Source: Sphaerosporella brunnea (taxonomy: Eukaryota; Ascomycota; Pezizomycetes; Pezizales; Pyronemataceae). Taken from it: a stretch of 64,000 bases of DNA. The notes beneath the pieces are model-generated. The model did no database searches. It had not been told where the DNA came from and saw nothing but the letters and a program-made list of their open reading frames with translations. The position numbers and the translations under genes are program-made. The stretch spans positions 1 through 64,000 of the forward strand of contig VXIS01000005.1 of the NCBI GenBank assembly GCA_008704415.1. Reading direction: 5' to 3'. Within the stretch, counting starts at the first letter, position 1. Each line of letters starts with the position of its first letter. Shown one piece after another: positions 23,420-35,103 of this stretch.

Positions 23420-25817
23420 GCGACAAAACGAAACTGAAAACCACACAACAAACGGGAACAGCCACAGCGAGAGCAGCTATGCAAGCCGGGCGGCGGCGGC
23501 GGCGTGGAGCGGCGGCGACATGACACTTCGCATTCGCCTCACCCACCACCCAGACTCGAGGAAGGGAGCGTTCGGCACCTAACCCTGCCAGAACCTCGAC
23601 GAGCTCATTCCCAAATGACCTATACGGCAAAAAACGCCCGATCCGGGCCATCAGCAAGGCTGGCTAGAGCAAGAAGAAGCGGCGGAAGATGATGAACCGC
23701 CAGCTATCCCATAGTCTGCCCTCAAATTTCGGCCGCCTCTCAACAACGAGCTCGAGTGAGCGAACGCTCTGATCTAACCCAGCCGCCGCTCCCAGCGGTA
23801 ACTCGAGCATAGAGACTCGTCGGGTCGTGACATCCAGCCTGCCGGCAGTTCAATTCCAATTCCTATAAGAGGTCTGTGTGCCAAAGTCAGAAGCACCCAT
23901 CTCTATTCGCTCCCTCCCGGGCGCGCGCGCTTTCGATGATATGATAGTTGGACAACGGAAACACACCGGATAAGCCAACGACCGGGTCGATCAACCACGT
24001 CCCGCGAAAGGGATACTGAGCGACCGGCGCCTGAGAGTGAGAAAGCGTGGGAAGCCACTCAGAGCGCGTGGACGAGCAAGGCGAATCCACAGAGTCACAG
24101 ACGGTCCGCCTCCGGAAGCAGTGCAATACAAAGCCAATCGTCAGAGCCTATCAATATAGACACTTCATTGCCCGCTCTTTGCGCCCTGCCTGCCGAGAAA
24201 TTGTCCTCGCCGTCTCCCGTTTGATTGCGCGCAGAGCCTCGAAAAGCAGCAATGTGAACAACAACGCTGCAATTTCGCAGCTGAATTTCACGTTGAAAGG
24301 CGGCCAACAGACATGCGATGAATGGGGAGTGGTGCCAAGCACACGGAGGCCCTTGTCTGTCTGTTCCCAGCAGGGAGGGTGCGCAGGGTCTTTTCTGCTG
24401 TGCTGCGGTGAAAAAAAAGCCAGACGGAGCTGTGACATCATGATGCAGGGCCTTGGGGGCAGGGATGTTGCTCCCAAACATTCATGTCGCCCACCTTCGC
24501 TCCGCACATGACGTATCCCTCATGTAGCAGCCGGTAAAGCCCTCCCCCCCCCCAGCCCAAAAAGGAACCCCCAATTTGCAGGTGAATCAGCAGCCCCGGA
24601 AATTATGTCGCATCCAGACGAGGGCCATAATATTGCAATTGCAAGCAGGGCCCACGTTCTTTGGCGCGAGCAACTATTTTCTTTGAACAAGACAGCTGTT
24701 GTGCTTCGATGCTTCGTTTGGTGCCTGGCCCCGTACCCGTGCCTGTGTTTCCAGGTTCCGTTAGCCGCAGAGTAGTAGCCGGTCTGCAAGGCTCCGAGTT
24801 CTGCCTAGCCTTGCCTCCAATCCAAGCACGTTTCTTGGGCCCGACGATCGAACGCTGGAACACCGAAATACAAGAAAAAATGTGTACATGTAGTGCACTG
24901 ATGCAAGCCAATCCGCAACTGCCGCCCGTCCGCTGGAGGAGGGGCATATAAGACATCCAAATCCTATCAAAGACTCAATCATCGTGAAAGAAGAGAGATC
25001 CCTCGAAACTTTTTCTTAACAACGAACAATGCCTCAGGCAAGGCGGCTGTTCCTCCACACGACACGTGCCTCGCGGTAGCAGCTTCACCGCCAGCCGACT
25101 GCCTACTAAAAGTGTAGAGTAACAGCTGCACTTTCCGTTACATTGTCCCGCGACCCACATCTAATCGCGATCGAGATCTGGCCAGCGAATGTCTAGCCAG
25201 ATCTGAATTTCGTGGTCTCATGTTGTTGCCAGTGCGGAAACGCGACAGGGCTACTAGGTAACTAGTGATCATCATTGTCAGCCTGGAACTGAGAAATGCC
25301 CACCGCCAGAGCTGTTTCTGCGTTGCAAGACAGGCAAATCAAGGCTTCTTTTGTTGCTTCAGCAGGGTAAAACGTCGGCGGACGTCGGCGGAGCGCGTGT
25401 GTTTGCCTTCTTCTGCGTACTTAGGTATCGACTTTCACTACTAAGTCTATGCATCAATGGTCATACGACCCACGTCAAAAAATAAAAAAAAAAAATAAAA
25501 AAAAAAAAAAAATAAAGCGTTGAGAAAAATTTGAGGTGTTCTGGGACCCGTGGACATGTCCAAAGCGTATGCACCTCAATGTTGAGTGCAGCAGCAGCTG
25601 TCAATTCTTACTTGTCCAATTTTGTGGCTCTCAATAATCCGCCTCCAAAAGGGCATTGCCCCTGGTTGGACGATGCTGCATCCAACGCAATCATTCTAGG
25701 CTTGTGCAGGCGGAGTTTCCCTTAGTCAAGAAGGTACCACAACGCCTCAAAGAACGACCATGACAAAGAGATCCAACCTTCCAGGAAAATTGCCGTATGC
25801 AAGTACCTGCCTGCACC

Positions 25818-26771
25818 CTAATTCACCCCGAACTGTTTTGAATAGCGTCCACCCTCCACCGGCTTCCATCCAGGTGTACCCCTCTCCCTGTCCCTCCGCA
25901 GCAGTTCCTGCGCTTTCCGTCTCTCTTGTTCCTCGCGCCGTTTTCGTTCCGCGCGGAGTTTTTCCATCCGCCGCTTGTCGTCATCCCTCGAATCGTGACG
26001 GTGTTGATGATGGTGGCGCCTTCTAGATCTAGACCTAGACCTCTCCCGCCCCCGCGTTCCAGACCTGTGCCGTGACCGTGGAGACGCGGAACGGCGGTCC
26101 CGCGTTCTATCATCCCTGTCCATGCCAACATCGCGTTCCCGCTCCCTCCTCCACTCCTTGCGGCTCTCCTCCACCTCTCGTAGCTGCCGAACACCAGACT
26201 GCACCATCTTCAACGGATCAGCCCAGTCTTTTCGCTTCTCTTCCTTTTTTGCCACCCAAGTCCTCCTCTCCCCCTCCTCCTCGTCATCTTTCTTTTCGCC
26301 AGGCGCTGTAGAATACCACGGCCGCAATTCGTCACACGGCCGGCCCAGGGCATTATGAAAAATATTTGCCTCCCACCTAGCCTCACGCTCTTTGCGCTCC
26401 GCCTCCGCCTCCGCATTCTTGACAACCGCCGGCGAGGGCGCGGGGAAAAGATTGATATGCCCATGTTTGTCCGTGAGACCAGATTTGTTGATCGCAGCAT
26501 CGAGTTTCCTCTGTGCATCCGTTTTACCCCGCTTCACTCGTCTTCCTTCGTTTTCCTCCGATGGTGGTGGTGGTGGTGGGGGAGTGGGTTCGGCTTCGCC
26601 AGCAGCCCGCGTACGCAGCAGCTGTAAACGATGACTGGCCATCTCAGCATCAGCGGCTTCTTTTGCGGCGGCAGCCTCCGTGGCAGCAGCGGCTTCATCG
26701 CGCCGTACCCGCGCGATGTTTTCAGCATTGTAGACGTGGTAGGATTTGTGGTGGAGGAGGTGGAGCGGCAT
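25818..26771 (-). CDS. LENG1-like protein with CIR_N domain
   Basis: A single frame of 317 codons. The N-terminus reads KSYHVYNAENIARVRRDEA (about residues 9-27), the hallmark of the CIR_N domain found at the start of CIR/CBF1-interacting corepressor, LENG1 and related splicing-associated proteins. An Ala/Glu-rich helix follows, then a proline run, a segment around LTDKHGHINLFP typical of LENG1 homologues, and an Arg/Ser/Asp/Glu-rich tail with RSRSR-type repeats, ending in GWKPVEGGRYSKQFGVN. The charged RS-like tail suggests nuclear localisation and an RNA-processing role; this is inferred from the family. The start is the first ATG and places the conserved motif at the usual distance from it. 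The gene lies alone between the long intergenic region and the nonaspanin gene, on the same strand as both flanking genes. Confidence 0.85.
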   Translation of the reverse strand: MPLHLLHHKSYHVYNAENIARVRRDEAAAATEAAAAKEAADAEMASHRLQLLRTRAAGEAEPTPPPPPPPSEENEGRRVKRGKTDAQRKLDAAINKSGLTDKHGHINLFPAPSPAVVKNAEAEAERKEREARWEANIFHNALGRPCDELRPWYSTAPGEKKDDEEEGERRTWVAKKEEKRKDWADPLKMVQSGVRQLREVEESRKEWRRERERDVGMDRDDRTRDRRSASPRSRHRSGTRGRERSRSRSRRRHHHQHRHDSRDDDKRRMEKLRAERKRREEQERRKAQELLRRDRERGTPGWKPVEGGRYSKQFGVN

Positions 26772-27509
26772 TTTTGGGCGATGAGTGGCAGTGGTGGTGG
26801 TGGTGGTGAGTTGGTGGAGTGAGTTGCGGAAGCAGCTTCAAGTTATTGGCCCAAAGCTTGTGGCTTGGCGTCAGGTGGCAGCCGTTCGCTTAAGCGAGTG
26901 ACATGCAGTGCGTGAAAGACTCGCCTCGCGAACGAGTTATGCACGTGGGTCTTGTTTGGAATTTGCGCTGTGCGATGCCCTGCTTGCGTCATGAGACCGA
27001 CTCATCTTCTTTGCAGCAAGGAAACAATGGAGTGAAGTCATCTTTGGTGCACCCGAACCTGCCCGAACTGCAGTACTTGGGATGAACCGCAAACGTGGAA
27101 AGCTGTGGAACGCAGATGCTGAGATTACTCTAGTATGCGGGTAAGATAGGAGAAAAAAGGAAAACATAGGATGAATGAAACCCCCATATATATGCATGCA
27201 TAAGAAAGATAACACAAAAGTACATGTACGTACAAATACATCATTGGCACTGTCGAATCTCGAGCAGCAGCACAGCAATTCATCTACGACCCAAGCAAAT
27301 GATAATGGCACCACTCTACCAACAAAATAAAAAGGAAACAACAACACAGTAACAGCGAGACACATAACAAAAGACCAGCAATATGCCAGTCAGGCGTGTA
27401 CAAATGCTCCGATATCATGGCAAACTGTCCCAACCAACGCTAATCGTACTGAACAGCAGACAGACAGCAACCACCTCCAACACTCTGTCAACTTCCCGTC
27501 TGACGTCGT
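26772..27509. other. Intergenic region between the LENG1-like and nonaspanin genes
   Basis: About 740 bases holding the promoter of the LENG1-like gene and the 3' UTR of the nonaspanin gene, both on the minus strand. A GGT/GTT-rich stretch lies near 26790-26815, and AT-rich sequence near 27150-27250. No gene was recognised. Confidence 0.5.
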
Positions 27510-29550
27510 CTACTCGATCTTGATGTGGCTGTAGATCTTCCGAACGAAGAAGTAACTTGAGAAAAATCCAATGGTTCCTGCAGGACACGTCGCACGTCAG
27601 CATCCTTCCGAGTTGACGCAAGGCTGGAAGCGACATACCAGTCAAGATGAAGAACAAAAATCCGATCAGCGCCGAGTATCCCAAGTACAGCACATTTCCG
27701 GTGAAACTTGACAGGCTCAACTTGCTGATCCAGTAGACAATTGCATTCAAGAAGATGTACAGCGCACAAGCACCAGACGTAAAGAATGCGCGCCACTGCC
27801 AGTGATAGTTTTCACTGCAGAGCAAGAAATATACCATCAAAATTGTGACCATTGAACAGGTGACAATCTAGAACAGTGTTAATCCAGATGCCCTGAAAAA
27901 AAAAGGCGAAAAAGATGCAGAGTGACTCACCATGATTCCGTAGCAAACAAACAGGAATCCGAACATGTAATACACCTTATGCAACCAAATCGAATTCATA
28001 ATGAAATACAACTCAACAAAGATAGCGCCAAACGGCAAAATACCAGCAAGGAGCATAGACGGAACGGGCCGCAGATAAGTCTGCTGTGGTGGGATCTGTC
28101 GAGGGATTTGGTTCGTTCTGACTGGCGCCTCGAAGATGGGTGCTCTGAATCCGAACCAACTTCCAGCAAAGGACAAAGGAACCGATATCACGAACCAAAT
28201 GCCGATGAGTGCCAGCATGGTGGTGAAAGGAACAGCACCAGAAGACTGCTTGAAGAACAAGAAAAGGTTAAGGAGGAAAAATGTACCGAAAACAATGCCC
28301 GGCACGAATACCGGTGTGATGGCAATATTTTGCTTCCATGCCTCACCACCGAGAGTTTTGTAGACCCGCGCAGAAACGTAGCCGCCTACGAAACCAAGGA
28401 GCGTGTACAGAAGGATCGCAACGGTGCCCAAGCTGCCGCGGTTAGACGGCGACAAGAAACCCAGAAGCGCGAAAACAATAGTAGTGCCGGTCATGAAGAA
28501 AAGCTGCGCGCCGGAGCCCAGCAAGACGGATAGCAGCATAGGGTTCTTGGGTGGGCGGAATACATCGCCGTGGACAAGCTTCCAGCCAGAGTCGTCCTGC
28601 ACATCCTCGTTGAGATCGAGCTGGTTGTAGCGATTGATGTCCTTGCGCAGGGCCCTCAACAACACCATTCCCACCATAGACGTGAGGAATACGACAATGA
28701 TGGCAGAGTTTACGAGTGAGAACCAGTGAATGTTGGGGTCTACCACTCCAAGGTACCTATCCCAACGGGTTGCCCATGCCGTCTTCGACGGCCTCCAGTA
28801 CACAGAGTACGTAAATAAGACATCCGTGTCTCCGTCGAGATTGAGTGAAACCTTAGTTTCGTCATCACAGTTTGCACCAAACTTCTTCGATGCGTCTTCC
28901 TTGCTACTTATCGACTCGGGCTGTACCAAAACACCGACTACTCGGTACCGCGGTTCGCCATTACGAGATGTGGTCTGGTGATAGTCGATCCAAAAGTTGT
29001 AGTGGTTGTGGAAATAGGCTACAGGAGCCTTGCCTTGCTCTGGCTGATCAGGAATCTGCAATTCACCCAACGGAAATCCTTGGAGGAAGTAGTCCTTGCC
29101 ATGCGCATCCTGAGCTCGAGTAGCAGCAGGCAGTCCGTCGACGAGGAAGTTGAGATTGTAGTTCTCCCATATCTTCTTGGAAATAAACTTCGCTTGGTGG
29201 CGGCTGTATTTCTTGGGCTTGCACAGCTTCTTGCAAGTCTCATTCTTTCTCATGTGAATCTCGAACGGCGAAGTCAAGATTCGGTCGCCGAAGAGGATAG
29301 ACCCCAGTGACTCGGATACCTTCTTAGGCCCACCCTCGGGCCGGCAAAAGTTAAGCTCCGGAAGATAATAGTTGTAGGAGAGCACGGAGCGGAGCTGCTG
29401 ATTGTCGGCGTCGCTGATGCTAGGCGTCAAGCGGTTGACGTAGAGCGGCACTGTTCCATCCTGTTGGTAGTCTGTAGGCGCAACACCCGGGAGATAGAAG
29501 GCAGAGGCCAGGGAGCTCAAAGAAAGAGTCCCCAGTAACGAGAGACGCAT
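27510..29550 (-). CDS. Transmembrane 9 superfamily (EMP70/nonaspanin) protein
   Basis: Three exons: 29550-27931, 27867-27639 and 27577-27510, giving 638 residues. The frame stays open upstream to 29868, but the ATG at 29550 starts a clean signal peptide (MRLSLLGTLSLSSLASA followed by FYLPGVAP), the usual start for this family. Family landmarks are PLYVNRLTP, YYLPELNFCRP, LGSILFGDRI, a luminal domain with paired cysteines, and nine predicted membrane spans in the C-terminal half (for example FVGGYVSARVYKTLGGEAW). The protein ends ...FVRKIYSHIKIE, with a terminal KIE that fits the KxD/E COPI-binding signal of nonaspanins. Expected location is Golgi and endosomes, with roles in membrane-protein sorting. 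The introns are 63 and 61 nt. The gene appears intact. Confidence 0.95.
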
Positions 29551-29923
29551 TGTAGTGGACGCGGTGGGCGATGGTGGGGTGAGTTTAGGGGTGCGTGGGC
29601 TCGGAGCTATGGGAGACCGGGGGTATGTAGCTTCAACTCGCGCGGAAGCGAGGAACTCGGAGGGGCTGCGCAGATTCGGAGGGAAAATTTTATCCTCAAG
29701 CCAAGTGATTGGTAACGTTGGTCGAAGCCCGGGAAAAGATTGTTGATGTTGGGCCGAATCGTAGGGTTCTTCTTGTTGTAAGCTGTCTCGCGATATGTCT
29801 TGAGTTAAGGCTGCATATGTGGCCGAAGTTTCGGTAAACCAGGTTGATTCTTGGCAGCAGAGCCTCATCTGTGCTCACAACACTTTGGCGATTTTCGCCC
29901 AGCAAAAATTGCAAAAAAGCGAA

Positions 29924-30009
29924 TCCCTCCGACCGGAGTCGAACCGGTGACCAACGGATGACAACTTTGAACTTACAGTCCGGTGTGATACCAACTACAC
30001 CACAGAGGG
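29924..30009 (-). tRNA. tRNA-Tyr (GTA) with 13-nt intron
   Basis: On the minus strand the sequence folds as a tRNA. The acceptor stem pairs CCCTCTG with CGGAGGG (one G-T pair), with discriminator A. The D arm is GTGTAGTTGGTATCAC. The anticodon loop CTGTAA is followed by a 13-nt intron after position 37, and the T arm ACCGG-TTCGACT-CCGGT is perfect. The anticodon is GTA (Tyr), and tRNA-Tyr genes normally carry an intron at this place. A closely related second copy lies at 35018-35103, and a decayed copy near 52.98 kb. Confidence 0.95.
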
Positions 30010-30072
30010 GCTATTCTTTTCCTGGTTCATATATTGGATAATCCTGACCTCTTCATGTTTTGGAAGCAGATG

Positions 30073-30459
30073 TGGGCCAGTTTGGATAGCCTCAGTATGA
30101 CACGAAACGGCCGTTTCAACCAACTACTGAGGTCAAACACCGAACCCTGTTTGGTTGACTCAGTATGGTACGATACTGACCTCACGAGGTCAGTATCCAA
30201 CTTTGTCTCGGTAATGAGGCGCGGGGTTACACCATTCCCTCACCGCATCACCACCTGGAGCTGGGTTTGAGAGTGCAATATTTTTTGAATGGCTGCTGCT
30301 ATTACCGATAATGTTTGTTTTTACCGCCAGTGACATGCGCATCACTACGTAGACATGACATACAGACGCGCCTCAACTACGTGTATCGGTGTTTGGTATT
30401 CGGTATCACCGAATACTGAGCATACTGTACCGGTACTGAGTGAAATCCAAACTGGCCCA
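30073..30459. mobile_element. Small inverted-repeat (MITE-like) element
   Basis: The ends are inverted copies of TGGGCCAGTTTGGAT (15 of 15), and a near match continues inward to a shared CTCAGTA. The 387-bp element has no coding capacity. Inside are seven copies of TCAGTA or its complement TACTGA, and two strong hairpins: arms 30172-30183 and 30186-30197 (12 bp, 2-nt loop), and a second near 30397-30417 (GTATTCGGT against ACCGAATAC). No target-site duplication is evident, so the exact ends are uncertain. It begins 64 bp upstream of the 5' end of the tRNA-Tyr gene. Confidence 0.7.
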
Positions 30460-30644
30460 TAAAATTAGTTACAACACCGCAAAATCAAGCTTTATCATAC
30501 TAGGTACTACCATTCATATATCCACCCGTGGTATAAAGAATATCTAAAGAGAAAACCGCCCAGGGCAAAGCGAAGAGAAAGTTATGTACAAACATTTACT
30601 ACCGGCATAAGCCAGGTCTGTAACTGAAAGATTACGGGGGCATA

Positions 30645-33600
30645 CTAGCATCCACTTCCTTCGCCCCGGTGATTCAGAAATTGTTCCTGCCTAACCTCCT
30701 TTTCCGTAGAACCTTCACTTTCACTCGATAGCCATCCCTCTTTTGGAGGCAGATACTCGCCCCTCACAGCTCCAAGTCCAAACACTTCATCCTCACTGCT
30801 CCTCTCTCGCAAAACCATGTCACCAGTATCCAAGAACCCTGACCGTGAATGTGGCGGTGATTCTAGTCCTACTTCGGATCTGATACTCTCTGCCAAATGT
30901 GGCGTGCTGGCGCGCGAATCAGAGTGGCCGGAAGACTCGGCATACGGAGAGCTTGGGAGACCCAGTGTATCGCGGGGCGAGAGTAGCGCGCCGCTCGAAC
31001 GCGTTTGGATTGTCAACCGCCTAAGGTGATTCTCAGGCATGTCGCTGGATATCGCTGATTGAGGGCGAGGCTCTAGCTCGGGGGCTTCCCGAAGTTCCTC
31101 CAAAGATCCAGTATGGCCACTACTACCGCTTCCAGAGGCTTCGCCACCACGAGACCTATCTCCGGTACTGCCTGAACTTCTTCGAGTAATGCTCTTATGG
31201 CTGTCGGCGCATACATCAACTTCCGTAGGCGTTACAACACGGCCCAAACTGGCGGTTCTAGAGTGGCCCCGTGTGGCTGTTGTAGGGCTTCTGCTCCCGT
31301 GTCTGGACCCGGGAGAGTGTGGTGATGATAACCCTTCGACACTTCGCACTTTGCCGGCCTTGTACATCCGGCCAACAGTAGCAGAGCGATACAATCGTGG
31401 GATCGGTTCCCCGGGGACGGCTGGTCCACGTGGCTCCGGCTCCGGTTCGGAGGATCCAGTGTTGTATTCTCGAGCCACCGTGGACACTTCACTATTTCGA
31501 CGTTGTATGGCGGACAGAGTGACCGAGAGCCTGGAATCGCGGAGCTGCGGAATCTCGAGCTCATGATCGAGTGAGCTGCTGCGAGAAGAGCTTGATGGCG
31601 TTTCAAATAACATAATAGGTCGACTTTGAACAGCGCGAGGAAGGGTGTTAGGTTGAGATTGTGGTGAGTGCCGATATGCTATACCAATTTCCTTCTCGAA
31701 TGAAGGCGAGTAACGGATTGGGATTGTTGCAGTGGTGCGGAAAGAGTCCGAATGCTCCGTATGCAATCCACCTCCATTCATTCCTTTTCCACGATGGTGG
31801 TGCACAATATGACCCAGGCCAGTTTCCTTGTGGAAAGTTGTCGAGTCATTGCCGGTGATATTGATGCTTCGATGACCAGAAATGCTCCCATTATGGCGGT
31901 TTCGTCGACGTATGAACCAGAAGCAACCAATCGCGGCTGCTATCAAGAACCCAATCCCTCCCACGATGCCACCGATTATAGGACCCAGGCGATAGCCGTC
32001 AGAGGATGGTATCGAGTAATCGCCATCGAAAATTGATATGGATGACTTAGAAGCGGCAATCAACTTCTTCCCACTCGACTGTCGAACCGCGCTAAGGTGG
32101 AATTTTTCGAGCGTGGATGGAGAGTCGATTATATAGACGTGCCGCATAAAAGAGCGTCCGAGATACTGGTCAGACGTGCCGTTGGTGGTCGGTCTTATCT
32201 GAAGAAACGTCTTTCCCGTCTCGTTAAGCGGAGTTAACGGATTGTCGTGGGGCGATTGGGTCATGATGAGCGACGACGCAGGCACTTTGATCATCACTTC
32301 GGAAGTGCCATTACTCAGACCAAACGTGAGCGAATAATCCAACTTTGGTTCGCCATTATAGACATAGCCTTTAACGTCCTCGTCATATGTTGGATTGCCG
32401 ATGAGGGGCAAAAGCGTATCAATCAACTCCTGCGAGAGCCGAAGTCCGTAATCGTCATATCTGAGGTCCACATCTGCAGCCAAACCCGGATCTTCATTGA
32501 GGAGGACTTTCTGGGACCCTCCATCAAAAACGACCTTTGTCATGTACGCGTGGAAGGCACGGGGAAGCTCTGCGGCCTTGGGGAACACTGCTCTCTGGGT
32601 TGGATCAATCAAAGCTTCGTCATAGCCCCCCAGCACGACAGATCCCGTTTGTTCTTCCGTGCCTAGATTCAAAGCCATAACGTTCATCTCGATAACAGCC
32701 ACATTTCTCGCAGCTTGTAACATGCCCAAGGACAACATGCCCGTTCCGAGGGTGGAGCTCGATATCAAGTCCATGCTAGTCTGGTTAAAGTATACTTTCG
32801 ATGTGGGGCCAGATTCTCCCTGGGCTTCGAAAGATAACGTGGTTGAGCCTTCGCCAGTGTTGGCAACTGCCCATCCCGTATATGCATCTGTGAAGGAAGC
32901 CGTGAAAAAATCCGATCTCTGGAAGGCGGGATCGAGCGATTGGTTGTAATATCCTCCATTGGAAGCGAGAAAAGTAAGACAACTCTTCTGGCGTTCAATA
33001 TTCGTCACAGGAGTGGTTGAAGCCACGGCGTCTTTACCGTCGCCGACCGTTTTCCGCATGGTGAAATATCCCGAGATGGATCGTCGAGGGGGCAAATCGC
33101 TCCAAAGCATGAGCGAGTAATCAGTACCATCGTTGAGGCTCTGGTCATGAAACGTTTTTGTTACATCCCATAGGTACTCCCCGTCGTTCTTCATATTTTC
33201 TGGAGACCGATGTATCAGTGAAACTGAGTGTCCGGTTGCATGGACTGCGCTTACTTTCGATGACGGTGATGTTCCTAGCCTGGTCGCCACGGCCCTTTCT
33301 CAACATCAACCCCACGACTGAATCCGCCGCTGTCGAAGACAAAGAGGGTATCCATCTGACAACAATCGTTCCTAGTCCGCTGCCCAGTACATTTTCCGTA
33401 TCGCTCTCATTCGTACCAACTACGATTACAGTCCCAGTTGCCGGTTGGGTGATCGCATTCCAGCCGCCTATCGACTCGGCTGAGCATAGCGACGCCACAG
33501 GAACCGCCAGTATTGCATCGGAAGAGAGGTAGGGTGCGACCAGAAGGCTGACCTGCTGATTATTTTGCCCATTTTTGGGGCCTAGGTACACATCGATAAG

Positions 33601-33756
33601 GCCAGAACGTGTCGAGTTGGTAACCGGCAGAAGATCAAAGGCAATAATATCTGCCTTCGTGAACGTACTCGAGCTCTGCTGCGAAGCCACCGGGGCGGCG
33701 AGTGCTGTTGCGACGAGAAGAAGGAACGAGAAATAGTGCTGTAAGACGTCGAACAT
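30645..33756 (-). CDS. Aspartic-protease-like single-span membrane protein, probably non-catalytic
   Basis: Two exons, 33756-33255 and 33199-30645 (55-nt intron), give 1018 residues. The chosen ATG starts a signal peptide (MFDVLQHYFSFLLLVATALA). The ectodomain shows the outline of the peptidase A1 fold: QQVSLLVAPYLSSD where active enzymes have the first Asp-Thr-Gly, then GSVVLGGYDEALID, and near the end YLGRSFMRHVYIID, like the A1 motif LG..FLR..Y.V.D. Neither catalytic D-T/S-G motif is present. Many N-x-S/T sites are visible. One membrane span (about 572-594, GPIIGGIVGGIGFLIAAAIG) is followed by RRRNRHN and a roughly 420-residue Ser/Arg/Pro-rich cytoplasmic tail. Such A1-like membrane proteins occur in filamentous fungi. 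A surface sensor or adhesion role is a guess. In-frame ATGs at 33771 and 33819 are possible alternative starts. Confidence 0.75.
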
Positions 33757-35017
33757 TTGTACTGGCGACATTAACCTGTTGCCAGGCCGTGAGAGTGTCA
33801 TTGCACCTGGCTTCCGCATTCTCGGGCGTCCACGTCTCGCATATGACCAGCTTCACGACAGTCGTTATGCCGACGATAGAGATCGAGCAGAAACAATGGT
33901 ATTCGACGGACGAGGAGAGCGAGTGCAAGGCGCAGGTACCAACAACAAAGAAACGGTGGCGAGCCGACAGCATGCAAAAGCTGTTTGGGCGACTGCCCGC
34001 ATGCGCCCTTTTCTCGCCAACAAATGCAACAAATGACCTGCATGGCGGATTTTGCCGTTATTCCATGTACATGCAAAGTGTTGGTCATGGCACCCTCCTG
34101 GCTGCCAATCAATCTCTCGATTTTGCAACATCGGGGGGGTGCACCCACCTCTGCGCACTTTTCCGAGTTCAAACCTTGAACGTGGGGTGGCACAACAGGG
34201 CAGGGACGACAAGCATTTGCAAGGCGATGGTTGGGGGGCGATCATCAGTTGAAGTCGACATAAAGTATCTTGCGCCGTGAGGAGTGCCGAAGATTCGAGA
34301 GAGCTGGAACCATCGTGAAAGAACGAAGATTTGGTTCGGGACCTGAATCGAAGGACAAAGCACATCGAGCATGTCGGACCACGATTCCTCATTCAGTCGA
34401 CTCCTGTCTCAATCCGTCCACGGTGCCGAGATGTCTTGGCTCTGCGCGCGAAATTTGCATGGCTAAAACTGGCACGCGCACGCCGAAATCCTGCAGTTGC
34501 AATTGGGTGGAAGACCTCACACAACGTCTTGGAGATCACAAGCTTCAAGCACTTTATGTATGCAGAACCCGATGGAAGTTGGACGCAAGGAAGTTTCCAT
34601 TGGTTGGAACATTTCCTTTCCAACTGCTTGTCGATCAACTTAACCGCCACATCTCCTTCCGTCACAACTCCAACTCTGCTGTCCGTGGGGTATCAGCACA
34701 TTCACCCCGACTCGTTGGTTGAATAACCAACACTGGCAGCATGCAGGTATCTATCGGCGTGTATAAGGCTGGGCCCTGATTCACTTGTAACTGCTATCCA
34801 CACAGCGGTTCAACAGCCAGTGAAAGAGCCGATTAGCGATCTCAAGGCATCAGAATCTGAAACAAACCTTTACCCGCGATTGGCTGGTCAAAAACTCGCG
34901 TTCGAGATCACCCAGCGGGCCGAAGCCACAAGCGAAGAATTCGAAATCGTTGGTGTTGGGCTACAGTTTAGTAAGTCCAGAAATCTTAAATCCCGAATGA
35001 CAGTGCTTGTCAGCGAT
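33757..35017. other. Intergenic, no clear gene
   Basis: Holds the promoter of the aspartic-protease-like gene and about 1 kb of unassigned sequence. The stretch 34805-34970 reads as a short exon-like frame (TNLYPRLAGQKLAFEITQR...) ending just before a GTAAGT donor at 34971, but no partner exon was found. It may be a gene fragment. Frames elsewhere overlap on both strands without coding bias. Confidence 0.35.
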
Positions 35018-35103
35018 CCCTTTGTGGTGTAGTTGGTATCACACCGGACTGTAAATTCAAAGTTGTCATCCGTTGGTCACCAGTTCGACTCTGGTCGGAG
35101 GGA
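35018..35103 (+). tRNA. tRNA-Tyr (GTA) with 13-nt intron, second copy
   Basis: The fold and length match the minus-strand copy at 29924-30009 (86 nt). The acceptor stem is CCCTTTG against CGGAGGG with two G-T pairs, and the T arm is ACCAG-TTCGACT-CTGGT with compensating changes. The anticodon is GTA, and the intron differs from the other copy at its first base. Compensated stems suggest the gene is functional. Confidence 0.93.

Larger units (their letters stand above)
21819..25817. other. Large gene-poor intergenic region upstream of the histidine kinase
   Basis: About 4 kb with no recognisable gene. The first 800 bases are purine/G-rich on the plus strand, so pyrimidine-rich on the sense strand of the histidine kinase. 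This suits a long promoter and leader, with G tracts near 21873, 22001, 22050 and 22535. Frames up to 195 codons exist upstream of the kinase on its own strand but are low-complexity and look like leader sequence. From 23.4 to 25.8 kb I see neither splice-linked exons nor conserved motifs. An A-rich stretch lies at 25477-25516. Confidence 0.5.

Noticed and set aside
23184..23582. Frames crossing the 47-A tract on both strands
   Set aside because: They are long only because the homopolymer encodes poly-Lys or poly-Phe.
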